Assembly (NCBI GenBank): GCA_907163375.1
Contig: CAJQUW010014353.1
Coordinates: 124,001-188,000, forward strand
Source: Prostheceraeus crozeri
Lineage: Eukaryota; Platyhelminthes; Polycladida; Euryleptidae
Direction: 5' to 3'
DNA: 64,000 nt
The position numbers and the translations under genes are program-made. The notes under the pieces are model-generated. The model worked only from the letters and a program-made list of their open reading frames with translations, searched no databases and was not told the origin of the DNA. Position 1 is the stretch's first letter, and every line of letters starts with the position of its first letter. Of the stretch, positions 32,691 to 43,385 are shown piece by piece.

Positions 32691-33456
32691 TCTATTATTG
32701 CAAGAGTTAAGTGTGTTATGGTGCGAGCGTTTTGTCGATTATTGCAAGAATTTACATTTTGCTAATGAGACGAAATGCCATATGTAGGCCCATCTCATTC
32801 CAATAGAATAACTGTTTAAGTTCTCCACATTACTCATGCGATCATTCACCTCATAGCTATAGATCCAGGTGACGGCCGAGACCGGGAATTTTGTCGGAGC
32901 CCCCGGGAATCGTCCTTAAATTTTAGCGAAGTAGCCAATTAGACCTTAAATAGCTCAGGAAAGCCAATTTGTGATTTTTTATCTATAGTTCAATGAGCAT
33001 GATTTCTTGATTTTAATTGCTAGTAATATGACTCTTAGTAAGCATACTAATTCTATTAGATTTCATCGAATCTAGATTGATGTAGCCAAGTAAATATGCA
33101 TGTTTGCTCAACATCTGGATAACATATTCATGACCTCGTTAATGTGTTCCGCTTCCATATGACTGTCAAATGATGTTTGTGAGGCGATGGCCGTGTCTTT
33201 GACGCGTTGCTTATAGTGAAATCACTAGTGATAAAGCTTTGCAAGTAAGTGACACTGCATCTTACAAAAACAATTTGTAGCTATTCACGTCGAAATCGTG
33301 TACGCAATTGGGTTGACCATTATTCGCAAAAACAAGTATAAACTCGCAATCAATCGACAGGGTTCGGCATAAAATATGTGTTTCTTAACGCACTTACATA
33401 CAAAATCGTAATAGACTCGTAAAACAGCAAATGATGCTAATGAAAAGTTAGAGCTT

Positions 33457-33655
33457 TCGGCTAGCTATCCGCTAAGATCAGAGTCTATCGGCTAGCGATT
33501 CGTTAAGATTAGAATCACTCGGCTAGCGATCCGCTAAGGTTAGAGTCTCTCGGCTAAGGATCCACTAAGATCAGAGTTTCTTACCTAAATATCCCTTTAA
33601 GTCAGAGTTTCTCGGCAAACATTCCATTGAGCTTAGATCTTCGTGATCAGCAATC
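33457..33655 (+). repeat. 31-bp minisatellite, about 6.5 decaying units
   Basis: The unit begins TCGGCTAGCGATCCGCTAAG and ends TTAGAGTCTC (31 bp). The first four units are nearly alike; the later ones lose similarity toward 33655. No link to a transposon end is apparent. Confidence 0.85.
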
Positions 33656-34205
33656 CGTCATAGACAAAGTAAGACGGATATCGATCCGCTGATGGGAACG
33701 CTTTTCTTCTAGCGATCAGTTAATGTTACAATTAATGTTAAATCAGTTAAACCGCACAACACTGTTTCCTTGCACACAAAATTCCATAGGTTGGACTCCG
33801 ACAAACATTTGGACATATAATAATGGACATAATGGCATGTTTATTTCTTACAAGAAATCAAAGTTCTGTATTTATAAATGCTACGGCTTTACAGGACACA
33901 CCATGCTGAAGTCTTACGTTTCTCGCCTGGGTCTCATTTAGCAGCAAATTTCGATTCTCCTTGCTGTTGCATTGTTTAAGTATTTGTCGCTTAACAATCG
34001 CTTGGTTTGAAAGGAACGGAATTCTTTAGTTACCATTTCGCAATATTATGGAAAAATTCATAAAATTGTACGAAATCGTCCTGCTTTATATTTAGAAATG
34101 TTCTGAGTTTGAGCTTTATTCCGCTATCAATGATCTATATGCATCACAACTATATCATGGTCTGAAAGTATCAAGCTGCAGAAATATTTGTGTAATCTCG
34201 ATCCA

Positions 34206-35501
34206 CAGGCTGTCTAGTGCGTCATTTTTCTCATTTTCTTCATTTTTTTTCATTTTTTGGTAACATATCATTTTATTTCATTTTTTTGCTGCTGCTGCTG
34301 TCATTTTTTTATTTTTTCTTCGAAATAATGCATTCTCAAATAGATTTTCGTAAATTGCCGACTACTAGCCTAGTTCAAAATTTATCCTTACAGATATCAG
34401 CTCTCCACTTTTGGATTTTATGATTTTGTTGACAAATGCACTGAACTCCAGATGTCGTATAACTTGATGGAGAATCATTAAACTTCTGCAACACTCTGTT
34501 TTTTGGGCTATCCATTATCTTATGGGTGATTTTAATAAATCAACGAACCACAGGAAACATCCTGTAACAATTAACAATAGATGTAGAGTGTAGACATATT
34601 TCATTGTATTTCCCTTCGATGATTTTCCTTCTTGTCATTTCAGTCAGTTAAAAAATACCTGAGGTCAGTATTTTGTTTTTGTTATAAATGCTGCTCGGAT
34701 GATTCCACTTGAATTAGCCAAACCTTGACTTCGGACCTATGTTCTATACAACCAAGTCCGTGTATGTAACACAGAAAACAAGAAATGAGAGGACAATTTT
34801 GCTTTATTCGTGTGACTTTGTTATCATCGTTCAACAAGTGTGACTTTGTTTGTTATCATCGTTAAATTAGTGTGACTTTAAATACAAAATAGTGTTTGAA
34901 TTAAATCTCTGCTAAAATTAATCTCTGCTAAAAAGAGCAGAGATTGGATCGAAGTGAAAGTGTGTATTCGAGAAACTTATGAACAATGTTAAAAATCGAA
35001 AGAAGATGTGAAGCCATGAACTATACTTTCAATTATTCATGAATTGATTGGTTTTGTTATTCTATCACCAATGTTTTTATTTTGACTGGATGTTGAGCGT
35101 GTACAACTTGCGTAGGTAATGTTAAGTGAGACATCGATATCTAAAGACGGTATACAGTGATGGATAATTAATGATGCATTCATTGTATTTATTAAATCTT
35201 TACATGCGGGTACACGATTTTGATACGTACGATTTTTTTAACCTTAAGATTTGCAGCGTATAATCTTTTGAATGATGACTGTCGGACATGTTGTTTGGAT
35301 GGAAATGCTACAGGAGTCAATTAAAAATTTCATTACACTATTGCAATGATGAAAGTAATACGCTATATTGTTCGATTCTTAGTGGATACTTTATCATTTC
35401 TTTCATTTTTCCGCCCCCAAAATTCATTTTTTTCCATTTTTTTCTTGAAAAATTTGTCATTTTTTTCTCATTTTTTGACTTTCTATTCGGTAGACAGCCT
35501 G
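34206..35501. mobile_element. non-autonomous hAT-like element, 1.3 kb
   Basis: A perfect 11-bp terminal inverted repeat (CAGGCTGTCTA ... TAGACAGCCTG) is followed at both ends by many T-rich CATTTTTT words in inverted orientation. Flanks CGATCCA and CAATCCA are an imperfect target duplication. There is no transposase frame inside. A GCTGCTGCTGCTG run and the triplicated GTGTGACTTTG word are internal. Confidence 0.78.
34810..34881 (+). repeat. GTGTGACTTTG tandem word, three units
   Basis: GTGTGACTTTG followed by TTATCATCGTT recurs about every 29-31 bp; the third unit is partial. It lies inside the hAT-like element. Confidence 0.75.
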
Positions 35502-36707
35502 CAATCCATAAAGACAAAATTTTGTCTCAATTTTTCAACGGAATTAGAGCAAATACGTGGATCGGGACGACATGAAGGAAAATATAATTAAACGGATCCT
35601 GAGTTAATGGCCTAAAATCAGTCGGTTTTGTATTCCTTATGTTGTGATGAAAATGTCGTGCAATGATCTTTATGGAATCACTCTAGTAGATGAAATATCT
35701 CATCGTAGCCAAACCTACTCCATTAAAGTATCTGATTGTAGATTCCACTGGGAATTAATGTTGAATCTCATTTCAACAAACTATACCAATTGCAGCATGG
35801 ATTTCAATTCTGTAAATGATTTCAATAATAGAAGCCATGATTTTAGAAATTACAACTTTTTGTATTTGCTTCGATGCAAGTTTTTAGTACAACTTCCATA
35901 TCTCCGTGTATGCGTTCTATCATGATATAATAATATTGAGTAAGATGCATCTTATTCCCCACGACATTTCCTCTTAAATTGAATTCTTCCTGATTTAATT
36001 GCATAATGCATAGTACATCTATAATGAAGCTATTCTTGTAAGAATATTCCAATTTCATCAGAGGTGATCATCATTTGTTCGCCTCAACCTCTTTATCAGT
36101 GATTATTTCTGTCACATTTTGAAGATGACTTAACTAGGATTTATATTTAGTAAAAGAAATAGGCACTAAGTGCTTGTGGTAGCAAATTTCGGCCGACTTC
36201 AATGACTGTCGGAATTCCATAGGCAAGGAGAAACTTAAAGATGAAAGATTTCGGTGTATAGACGATAAGGTATGACATTCAATGCCATGTCACAAAATGT
36301 TATAGATGATGAGATGCAATGAGGAAAAGATGAGCCTTTGTAGTCTGTATTGAAATGATAAGTGCTTATGTATAAAGGAAGATTTACATAAAGGATGGCT
36401 TTAAATCACCAGAGAGACATTAATGAAGCAATAAACCATAAGAAAACAAAAGATGAAGAAATTTACTCAATTTTTATCAGGATGAATAACTAACTTTCAA
36501 ACAATCATCTGTTGACGCACTATATGATATTTCCTTGAAATCAAAGATCTTTGAATGCAATCATGACTGACATTATCTACTCGTGCAATAGGAAAGTTGT
36601 CAATTTTATGAGGATATGAACAGTGCCACCTATCACAGAGAATTGCAATGAGAAGCATCATAAAAGCTATGCATGAGCAGCATAACTAATGAAAGAAGTA
36701 CTAAAAC

Positions 36708-37750
36708 CACAGAATTAGATTATTTAACCGTATCACTTTGCTAGAAGTGCAAACTGATTCAAAACGATGTCACATGCAGGAACTTACTAAGTCGGCAAAA
36801 CGAAAGTTTCAATGCCTTACAGAGATAGGAATAATAGTCGTTCGTTTCTTGCGGATTGCTCTGAATTCCTGCAAAATACTCCGACCGCCACGATTCCTTG
36901 AGAGCATTGCGCAAAAGTTTTCTCGATAATGTTGGTCCTCCCGATAATTATTAAAAAAGTTAGCACGCGCACAGAAAAACGTTCACAAACTTCTCTGCAG
37001 AACTTGATATCGTCTGTGTCTCTTTGCTGTTTGATCCAGTTGATAACACTCATTGAAACTTCGCACAATTTGCCGTGTTTAATGTTGAATTCACAAAATT
37101 AGATTGTTTAATCGTATCACTTTGCTAGAAGTGCAAACTGATTCAAATCGATGGCACATGCAGGAACTTAATAAGTGGGCAAAAAGAAATTTTTAATACC
37201 TCATAGGGATAGGAAAAATAGTCGTGCGTCGCTTGCGGATTGCTCTGAATTCCTTCAAAATGCTCCATCGCCACGACTCCTTCAGATTCGAAGAATTCAG
37301 ATCATTGCGCAAATGTTTTCTCAATAATGTTGGGCCCTCCGATCATTTTAAAAAAGTTAGCAGGCGCATGAGAAAACGTTCACAAACTTCTCTGTAGAAC
37401 TTGAAATCGACTGTGTCTCTTAGTTGTGTGATGCGGCTGATAACAGTCCCTGAAACTTTGCACAATTTGGCGTGTTTAATGTTGAACTGGGTGTTCATTG
37501 CTCGATTGCTATGGTATTTAGTCAGGAGATTGTGCCATTTCATTAACGCTACATGTCCCAATGCTTCCCATCTAGTCAAACAGAAGAAGAGACGAAGAGA
37601 CGACCTATCTAATTCTGTGGTTGAACTGTCCTCTTATTGTTCGATTTCTATGGTATTATGTCAGAAGATTGTGCCATTTCATAGCCATTACATGTTCCAA
37701 TGCTTCCTTTCTAGTCAAACAGAAAAAGAGACGACCTGCCAAATTCTGTG
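36708..37750 (-). mobile_element. hAT-type MITE M1, host copy carrying a second M1
   Basis: The terminal inverted repeat is CACAGAATTAG / AAATTCTGTG. It is flanked on both sides by the identical 8-bp ACTAAAAC (36700-36707 and 37751-37758). The element is split at 37091/37620 by a second M1 copy. Without the insert it would be about 515 bp, agreeing with the 526-bp copy at 59168. A frame with REVCERF is kept on the minus strand. Confidence 0.92.
37092..37619 (-). mobile_element. hAT-type MITE M1 inserted in another M1
   Basis: Ends CACAAAATTAG and CTAATTCTGTG; flanks GTTGAATT and GTTGAACT (8 bp, one difference). 528 bp long. On the minus strand a frame reads KLCKVSGTVISRITQLRDTVDFK, closely matching the frame in the copy at 59168-59693. 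Confidence 0.92.
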
Positions 37751-38840
37751 ACTAAAACGTTTGGTGCGTGGAAACTGTGGGCGAAGAGAAATAATATTCA
37801 TTCCTTCCTTGTATTTCGAGGGTATAGAAAGAACAGCGGAAGAAATGATTACGTAGCCAAATGGATGAGCCAAATGGATGATGTATGGTTTTTAGCAGCC
37901 AGATACTGCAGCATCTTGAAAATTTTATCTAACTATGCGTGCAACACATCTTTCAGTCAGGAACAGTGTACTTGTTGAGAATTGTGGCTCATGTTCATTG
38001 TTTCTTTGATAAAGTGTTGAGAAAATGATGATTTAATCAATGCTTTTATGCATAGTTAGAAGCGAAAACATGCAAGGCTACGTGACAAATTTGATTATTA
38101 AAATTAGTATTTAATAAATTTTAACTTGGGATAGCAGTAATGTCCATTCGACTTCATATTAGAAATACCGACTATTCAGATCATGGGCTATGTAAGCTAT
38201 TAGTGGGTTGCAAAAATAAATTGTTCTTTTGCGCTTATAAAGCAGATCGCCGCAAGCTATTGATAAAGTTTGTTCCTACATTATCGTTTTTCTAAGCTGC
38301 TGACCTCTAATTATATTTAGCACATGAATAGATCTCCATGATCTGAATACTTTTTAGGTATATTGAAAGTACGAACAGTATCCATCATAGAGCACAAGTA
38401 AAAAATTTGAAACCGGTCAATCATGCTTTATCATTATTTTTCAAATACAAAGGAGTTTCTCACTTTCCTTGAGAAGAACAGAACCATTGTCTACGACTGT
38501 GTGCATTGGTATAATTATATCCGTATGTAGATTAAAATTAAAGTGTATTATTTTATTTCCTTAATAATTGATGTCGAGAATCACTTAGTGCACTCGTTCC
38601 CAAAGGACCCAGGTTTTGAAAGTGAATGAAGCGGGTAGAAGTAATGTCTTCGAATGCATAGTTGTCTCTGTATGTTGTTTTCTTCATACTTCAAGTTGAT
38701 GCTCATAATAAATACATACTGGTCGTACTTCGTCTTGAAGTGTTTTTAGCTGATGTTTTTTAGTGAGAATGAGCACCGCATTTCAGTGCCTTGCTTTCCT
38801 TTCACAGGCATGTGAATGTTTAGTATATTGTGTCGCAGGT

Positions 38841-39055
38841 GATTTCTGTGTCACAGCGGTTAAGTGCTTGGCCTAGCGATCTTTCGGTCCAGAGGTCGAG
38901 CCCCGAAAGTGTCATTTGAAGTCGGCAGGAAGAGCATCCGGACTTAAAGATCAGAGTGCTGCAGAAAAGTTTTTGGAGCACGGAAAGACTTTGTCAGCAC
39001 CGTCCAAGCCCTCAGTATGGGGAGTAGTGACGTTAAAGCTTCATTCATTCATTTC
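38841..39055 (+). repeat. tRNA-derived SINE, family 1
   Basis: A box CTGTGTCACAGCGGTTAAGT, B box AGAGGTCGAGCCCC, body GTCGGCAGGAAGAGCATCCG, tail AGTAGTGACGTTAAAGC then ATTCATTCATTTCATT. The tail is the longest of all copies. Confidence 0.88.
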
Positions 39056-40157
39056 ATTGTGCAATTTCAGCGCGAGGTGTTACTTCGAATAATTAAGTAG
39101 TTGGGAAAATAGATTGGTCCCATAATGCGCTTGTCTTTTAAATTTTAGCTTAGACAGTTGAAGATTATTATCTCTCACGGTCACCTTGTTGTCTTCAATC
39201 ACTAAGGAGCCATCGCTTCCCATCATCGGGGTGGTGGAGGCCCATCTCGATTTGCAGGAGGACTTCTTTTTCATGCATATTTTCTTGTTCTATTGTAAAT
39301 ATTTTAAAGTTTCACTTTCATTGGGGTTTCAGTTTATTTTTGGGGATAATAAGGTGCATAAGTGAAAAGCTTGCGGCATGCCGGTACTTTTCTGGAAGTG
39401 GGTCATGAGTTGTTCATCAAGGGATGAACGAGATATCAGGGACCAGGGCATAAAGTGTTGAGAAACACTGACTTGAGTGGAATGTACCAACTGAATCTTC
39501 AAACATTTCTGAAAATGCAAGTGGTGAGTACAATGTTTCTCAGACAGTTCTCCTTGATATAAATAGTATTGAATTACAAATTACACATTCCCACAACAGG
39601 TGAATGAATGACAGACTAACATCGCTGTTTTCTCATTGCTGATGTTATGAAAATGTCCCGGCCACCGATTACACATCAAATCTGCATCGAATTATCGAGA
39701 TGTCTGTCTGGTTGACAAATTTAGTTATAAATAGATGGAAATTTTATTCCTCTCTGACCCGATAAAACTTCCAATCCCAATACAACTTCTCTAGACAAGA
39801 TTTCATGTCAACATCTCTTGTCTTGACTTTTAAATTACGAAGTGATCTCTTAGGGTACCATACACATCTTTCAATTCGCTAATTCCAGTGCTTTCTGGCG
39901 ATGAATGTAAGCACGCCAGTCTTCGTAAGAGCTTTTACTTTGCGAATGTCAGCCTTGCGCTCATTCATTCGAATGTCGATAGCTTAAGAAGGGATGAGAT
40001 AAAAGTGAAACAAAAGAAGTTGTCAATTTCTCTAATTGATGCCTTTTCTGGGATATCATAACTACTTCGTTATTTCAAGGAGATCAATAAATAAGATGTT
40101 TCCTAAAATGAATGTATCAGAAGAACATTACAATGAGAGAAGCGTGGCAAGTACCAC

Positions 40158-40626
40158 TTAAATATTGAGTTGCATCCTCAGTTTAGAAATGGAAGCAGAC
40201 CTGAATAGCTGCTATTTCATCCAATATCAGGAATCATCAGCAAGCCTAGCTTGCACTTCTCAACATCGATACAACTCCTTATTTAAAGTCGCAGCCATGC
40301 CCGGGTACATTTGAGTTTTGTAATTAGCAAGTTATTGAAATTTCGACGGGTATTCATTAGATATCATGTTGTACACACTACTGGCAAATCGCCTTACTTA
40401 GTAACTGTGTGTTCAAAGTGATATTTATTGAATAGCTGTCGAAACTTCACTAACTTGCTAATTGCAAATCTTAAATTTACACGGTCATGGCTGCGACTTT
40501 AAATATGGAGTTGCGTCTATGTTGAGAGACGTGAACTAGGCCTGCTGATGATTCCTGATATCGGATGAAATAGCAACTATTCAGGTCTGTTCCCATTTTC
40601 AGCTGAGGATGCAGCTCAATATTTAA
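40158..40626. mobile_element. foldback (long inverted repeat) element F1
   Basis: The left arm, starting TTAAATATTGAGTTGCATCC, and the right arm, ending in its inverse near AATATTTAA, pair over about 215 bp each, with a short centre containing ACTGGCAAATCGCC. A single arm recurs at 29285 and a partial piece at 40676, so it is a mobile family. No coding capacity. Confidence 0.85.
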
Positions 40627-40675
40627 TTATTCTATTTATATTGTGTTTCCAAAAAGGCAGAATTCATTAATTATT

Positions 40676-40775
40676 GCAGGCGCTTTAACTTGGCGATTTG
40701 CCAGTAGTGTTTTTAAAGTGATATTTAGTGATGCCCGTCGAAATTTCACTAACTTGCGAATTGCAAATCTCAACT
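40676..40775 (+). repeat. partial foldback F1 copy
   Basis: Shares TTGGCGATTTGCCAGTAGTG, AAGTGATATTTA and CACTAACTTGCGAATTGCAA with the centre and inner arm of the element 50 bp upstream. Confidence 0.75.
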
Positions 40776-41665
40776 ACCAATTGGTTAGTACCGTAAAACG
40801 AAGTACTTTGCATGTTCTGTCGTTCGTTCGTTCATTTAAGAAAATCGAATTTCAAAAACGTGAAAACATTGCAGTTAGTAAGAAATAAATCAGAGAAAAA
40901 ATATTCTTCTCTTAAAACTGACTACTTAAGGATCTCACAGACAGGATCAAACATTGAGGAGATTAACAGTTCATTCGCACTGATCATTACCTATGTTTAT
41001 AAATAAAGCTTCATTGCTTGCTCAAGGTTGAACCTTGGGTTTTGGGTCGACCTTGGGTAAGTGGTACAAAACTTGGGTTTTCTATTAATGATGCAAATAT
41101 ACAAATTTGGTTATAAGAATTAATGCTTTGATTTGAATCCTAGGTAAACTATATGATAAGAGCATGAAGTTCTGATTTTTTTCGAAATTCACTCAATTCA
41201 CAGACTATATTTCAAATAAGAAATACTTGTGGTTATTTGCTATTTCATTTTGGGCTTGACAATAACGCGCATTGAAAGGTAATACATATTGTATTTGATG
41301 TACGCTTGCATGTATTTTGTTGCATTAATGCATATTACATTTCTATATATTTCATATCTTCGCACCCCTAAAATGTCTGCGACAATCGACATTTATCTAA
41401 AACGTAATTCATTCCAATTTCGTACTCTATAGTTTTACCTTGCACTCACTACGCAGCTAGGTATACTATCTATTAAGTCTTTTTATATTTTTCAAGGAAG
41501 AACTGGAAGCAATTAGTTTGTTAAGAGAAATGTTTAATTCAATCATTATTAAATCAAAAATCCTCAATTAGTCAGTATATCAGTTTAGGCAAATTAAGGA
41601 GCGCTTTATAACGCAATACATGCACTTAGGCTTCTACAAAATTGCAGTAAAAAAATCGTTTCCAA

Positions 41666-41836
41666 CTAATGCTTCTCATGGGCCCACAAATTACGAGAAC
41701 AGTACTTCAAAGATGCGCGGTGAAACTTCTTACAAACGCAGCATTTGTAATCGACCGCAGCATCATCAACAGAATTGACATCCTGTGTTATCTCAGAAAA
41801 TTGCGACATCAAGATGTCAAATTTTGCTGACTTGAC
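41666..41836 (-). pseudogene. BED-type zinc finger remnant of hAT transposase
   Basis: The minus strand is open for about 56 codons: FDILMSQFSEITQDV, then VDYKCCVCKKFHRASLKYCS, then NLWAHEKH and a stop. C-x2-C followed about 20 residues later by L-W-x-H-x-x-x-H is the BED finger that hAT transposases use to bind DNA near their N terminus. Its place inside an element with 8-bp target duplications agrees. The catalytic core is absent. Confidence 0.65.
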
Positions 41837-42194
41837 TTGGTAGTAGCGGTAACATTAGCTATACGTTTCTGAGGTTGGGCATGTGTGATTTTGTCAAAGT
41901 TCATTCAGCATCTGTTTTGTCTTTCCTCATCTTTGGACGCAAATTTGTATAGATAAGGACTTGCTTCGAAAAGGCTTTTTCAACTGCGGTTTCTGATACT
42001 ACAGCAAATTTTTATTTGATACAGTAACACTGAGGAAATTATCGTAAAACAAGAATTTGGGCCTACAGATCTTTATGTCAGCGCAAAATACAAAGAATGT
42101 GCTTCTTTACTTGATAATGCTCATTTATTGAAACTTAGGCTTGGGATTTGGGTTTTGACCCAAGTTTTGTGACAAAACTTGTATTCGGTATACC

Positions 42195-43230
42195 CATAGT
42201 TGGGCACAATCCGCTAACTTCCGTTAATCCGTTAATTAACGGAAGTTAACTTTTTTTTAAAACTTTTTAGCTTTCTAAGAAAAGTTAACGATTAGTTTAA
42301 CTTCTGTTACTCTCATGGAAGTCCGTTAATCCGTTAACTTTTTTTAATAAATATGTGGCTGAGAGCTCTGCTCATGATGTCAAGTCAACTATACATACAG
42401 ACTTTTGAAGGCTGAGTTAACTTGCTTCACCTTCGTTCATCGTGCACACTGACAACAACGCGCGGCGTCATACAGAATTTGCAATTCGCATCGGTATTTG
42501 CGTGAAGCTATTCTATTCACGCAATGAGGCAGACAGTGTCGGTGGAGCGCAGTTATACAAGGTCACAAGAATCGATTCTGTTCCCCAATGCGGTCTCATT
42601 TCGTCTACGCGCATGCTCCGAAATGCTTGCTATTCATGCGTGCATTTGTGATTCATTGCGTTTCATAAGTGCATTTAACTCGTGCCCTGAAGTGCGCAGG
42701 AATAAGTGTAGATGTTATTAATCCTGTTAAAGTGTTTAATCCTGATTGATTTTTTAATATTTAACCAAGGTAACACAATCTGTTTTTTAATTAACTTTTG
42801 TTTACCAAACTCGCAAATCGCGTGCAACTATCCTTTTACGTTATTCATTCTGTGTAACTACAGTTCATTTGTTTTCTACAGATTTTGTAGATTTTTAGTA
42901 CAGATGTTTAAAAGTGATTTAAGTCTTTTTCGAGAAAAGCTGCATGGATAGCAAAAATATAGGCTTATAAGTTTTTACAAGAAGTGTATGGGTCCGTAGC
43001 CGAAGAAAAATAAAGAAACTAAAAATAGCAGGAAATGTATCTGTGAAGACACAATGTTAACTAAAATACGATTTTAAAGACAATATAAAATTTAGCGAAT
43101 TAATGTTTTAACTTCAACTTCCGTTACTTTACTCCCAAATTAACGAATTATTGTTAACGGAACTACAATTTTTTAATTAACGGAACAAAGTGAACGGAAC
43201 TAACTTTCTTTTTAACGATGCCCAACACTG
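42195..43230. mobile_element. non-autonomous hAT-like element nested in another
   Basis: Ends CATAGTTGGGC and (reverse complement) CAGTGTTGGGC match 9 of 11; CAGTGTTGGGCA is a common hAT terminus. The 8-bp flanks GGTATACC (42187-42194 and 43231-43238) are identical. Subterminal regions are full of inverted GTTAACGGAAGTTAAC-like words. 1036 bp, no transposase. Confidence 0.92.
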
Positions 43231-43319
43231 GGTATACCTAATGCATGTTTTTCCCAACCTTGGCTTGCTCTACCACTGCGGCATTGACGTGCTTACATGG
43301 TCAGACTTCGGACTGTTAT

Positions 43320-43385
43320 GATGCTTTCAGCCTGGATGTCCTTCCTGACGACTTCCAATTGGACACTTTCGGGGATCAACCTAGA
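43320..43385 (-). repeat. SINE family 1, body fragment
   Basis: The reverse complement has CCCCGAAAGTGTCC followed by GAAGTCGTCAGGAAGGACA, that is, the part just after the B box. The head and tail are missing. Confidence 0.75.

Larger units (their letters stand above)
31391..36707. other. non-coding, LINE remnant, minisatellite, hAT-like element
   Basis: Holds the LINE remnant at 31975-32690, the minisatellite at 33457-33655, and the hAT-like element at 34206-35501 with a short triplicated word at 34810-34881. A 93-codon open stretch at 35644-35925 and a 72-codon one at 33723-33941 have no family likeness. Nothing else is supported. Confidence 0.6.
37759..41015. other. non-coding, SINE-1 and foldback element
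   Basis: Contains the SINE-1 copy at 38841-39055, the foldback at 40158-40626 and a partial relative at 40676-40775. Minus-strand open stretches at 39080-39274 and 39329-39520 are not recognised. The rest shows nothing. Confidence 0.6.
41024..43262 (-). mobile_element. hAT-like transposon relic containing a second hAT-like element
   Basis: Perfect 8-bp flanks GCTTGCTC (41016-41023 and 43263-43270) bracket ends AAGGTTGAACC and (reverse complement) CAAGGTTGGG, with subterminal inverted words ACAAAACTTGGGT. It is interrupted by the element at 42195-43230. Without it the relic is about 1.2 kb, so it is an internally deleted hAT that keeps a BED-finger remnant. Confidence 0.85.

Noticed and set aside
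39080-39274. 64-codon minus-strand frame with GSDGSLVIEDNKVTV, like an Ig-type strand
   Set aside because: Only one motif, no acceptor near, no neighbour exons on that strand.
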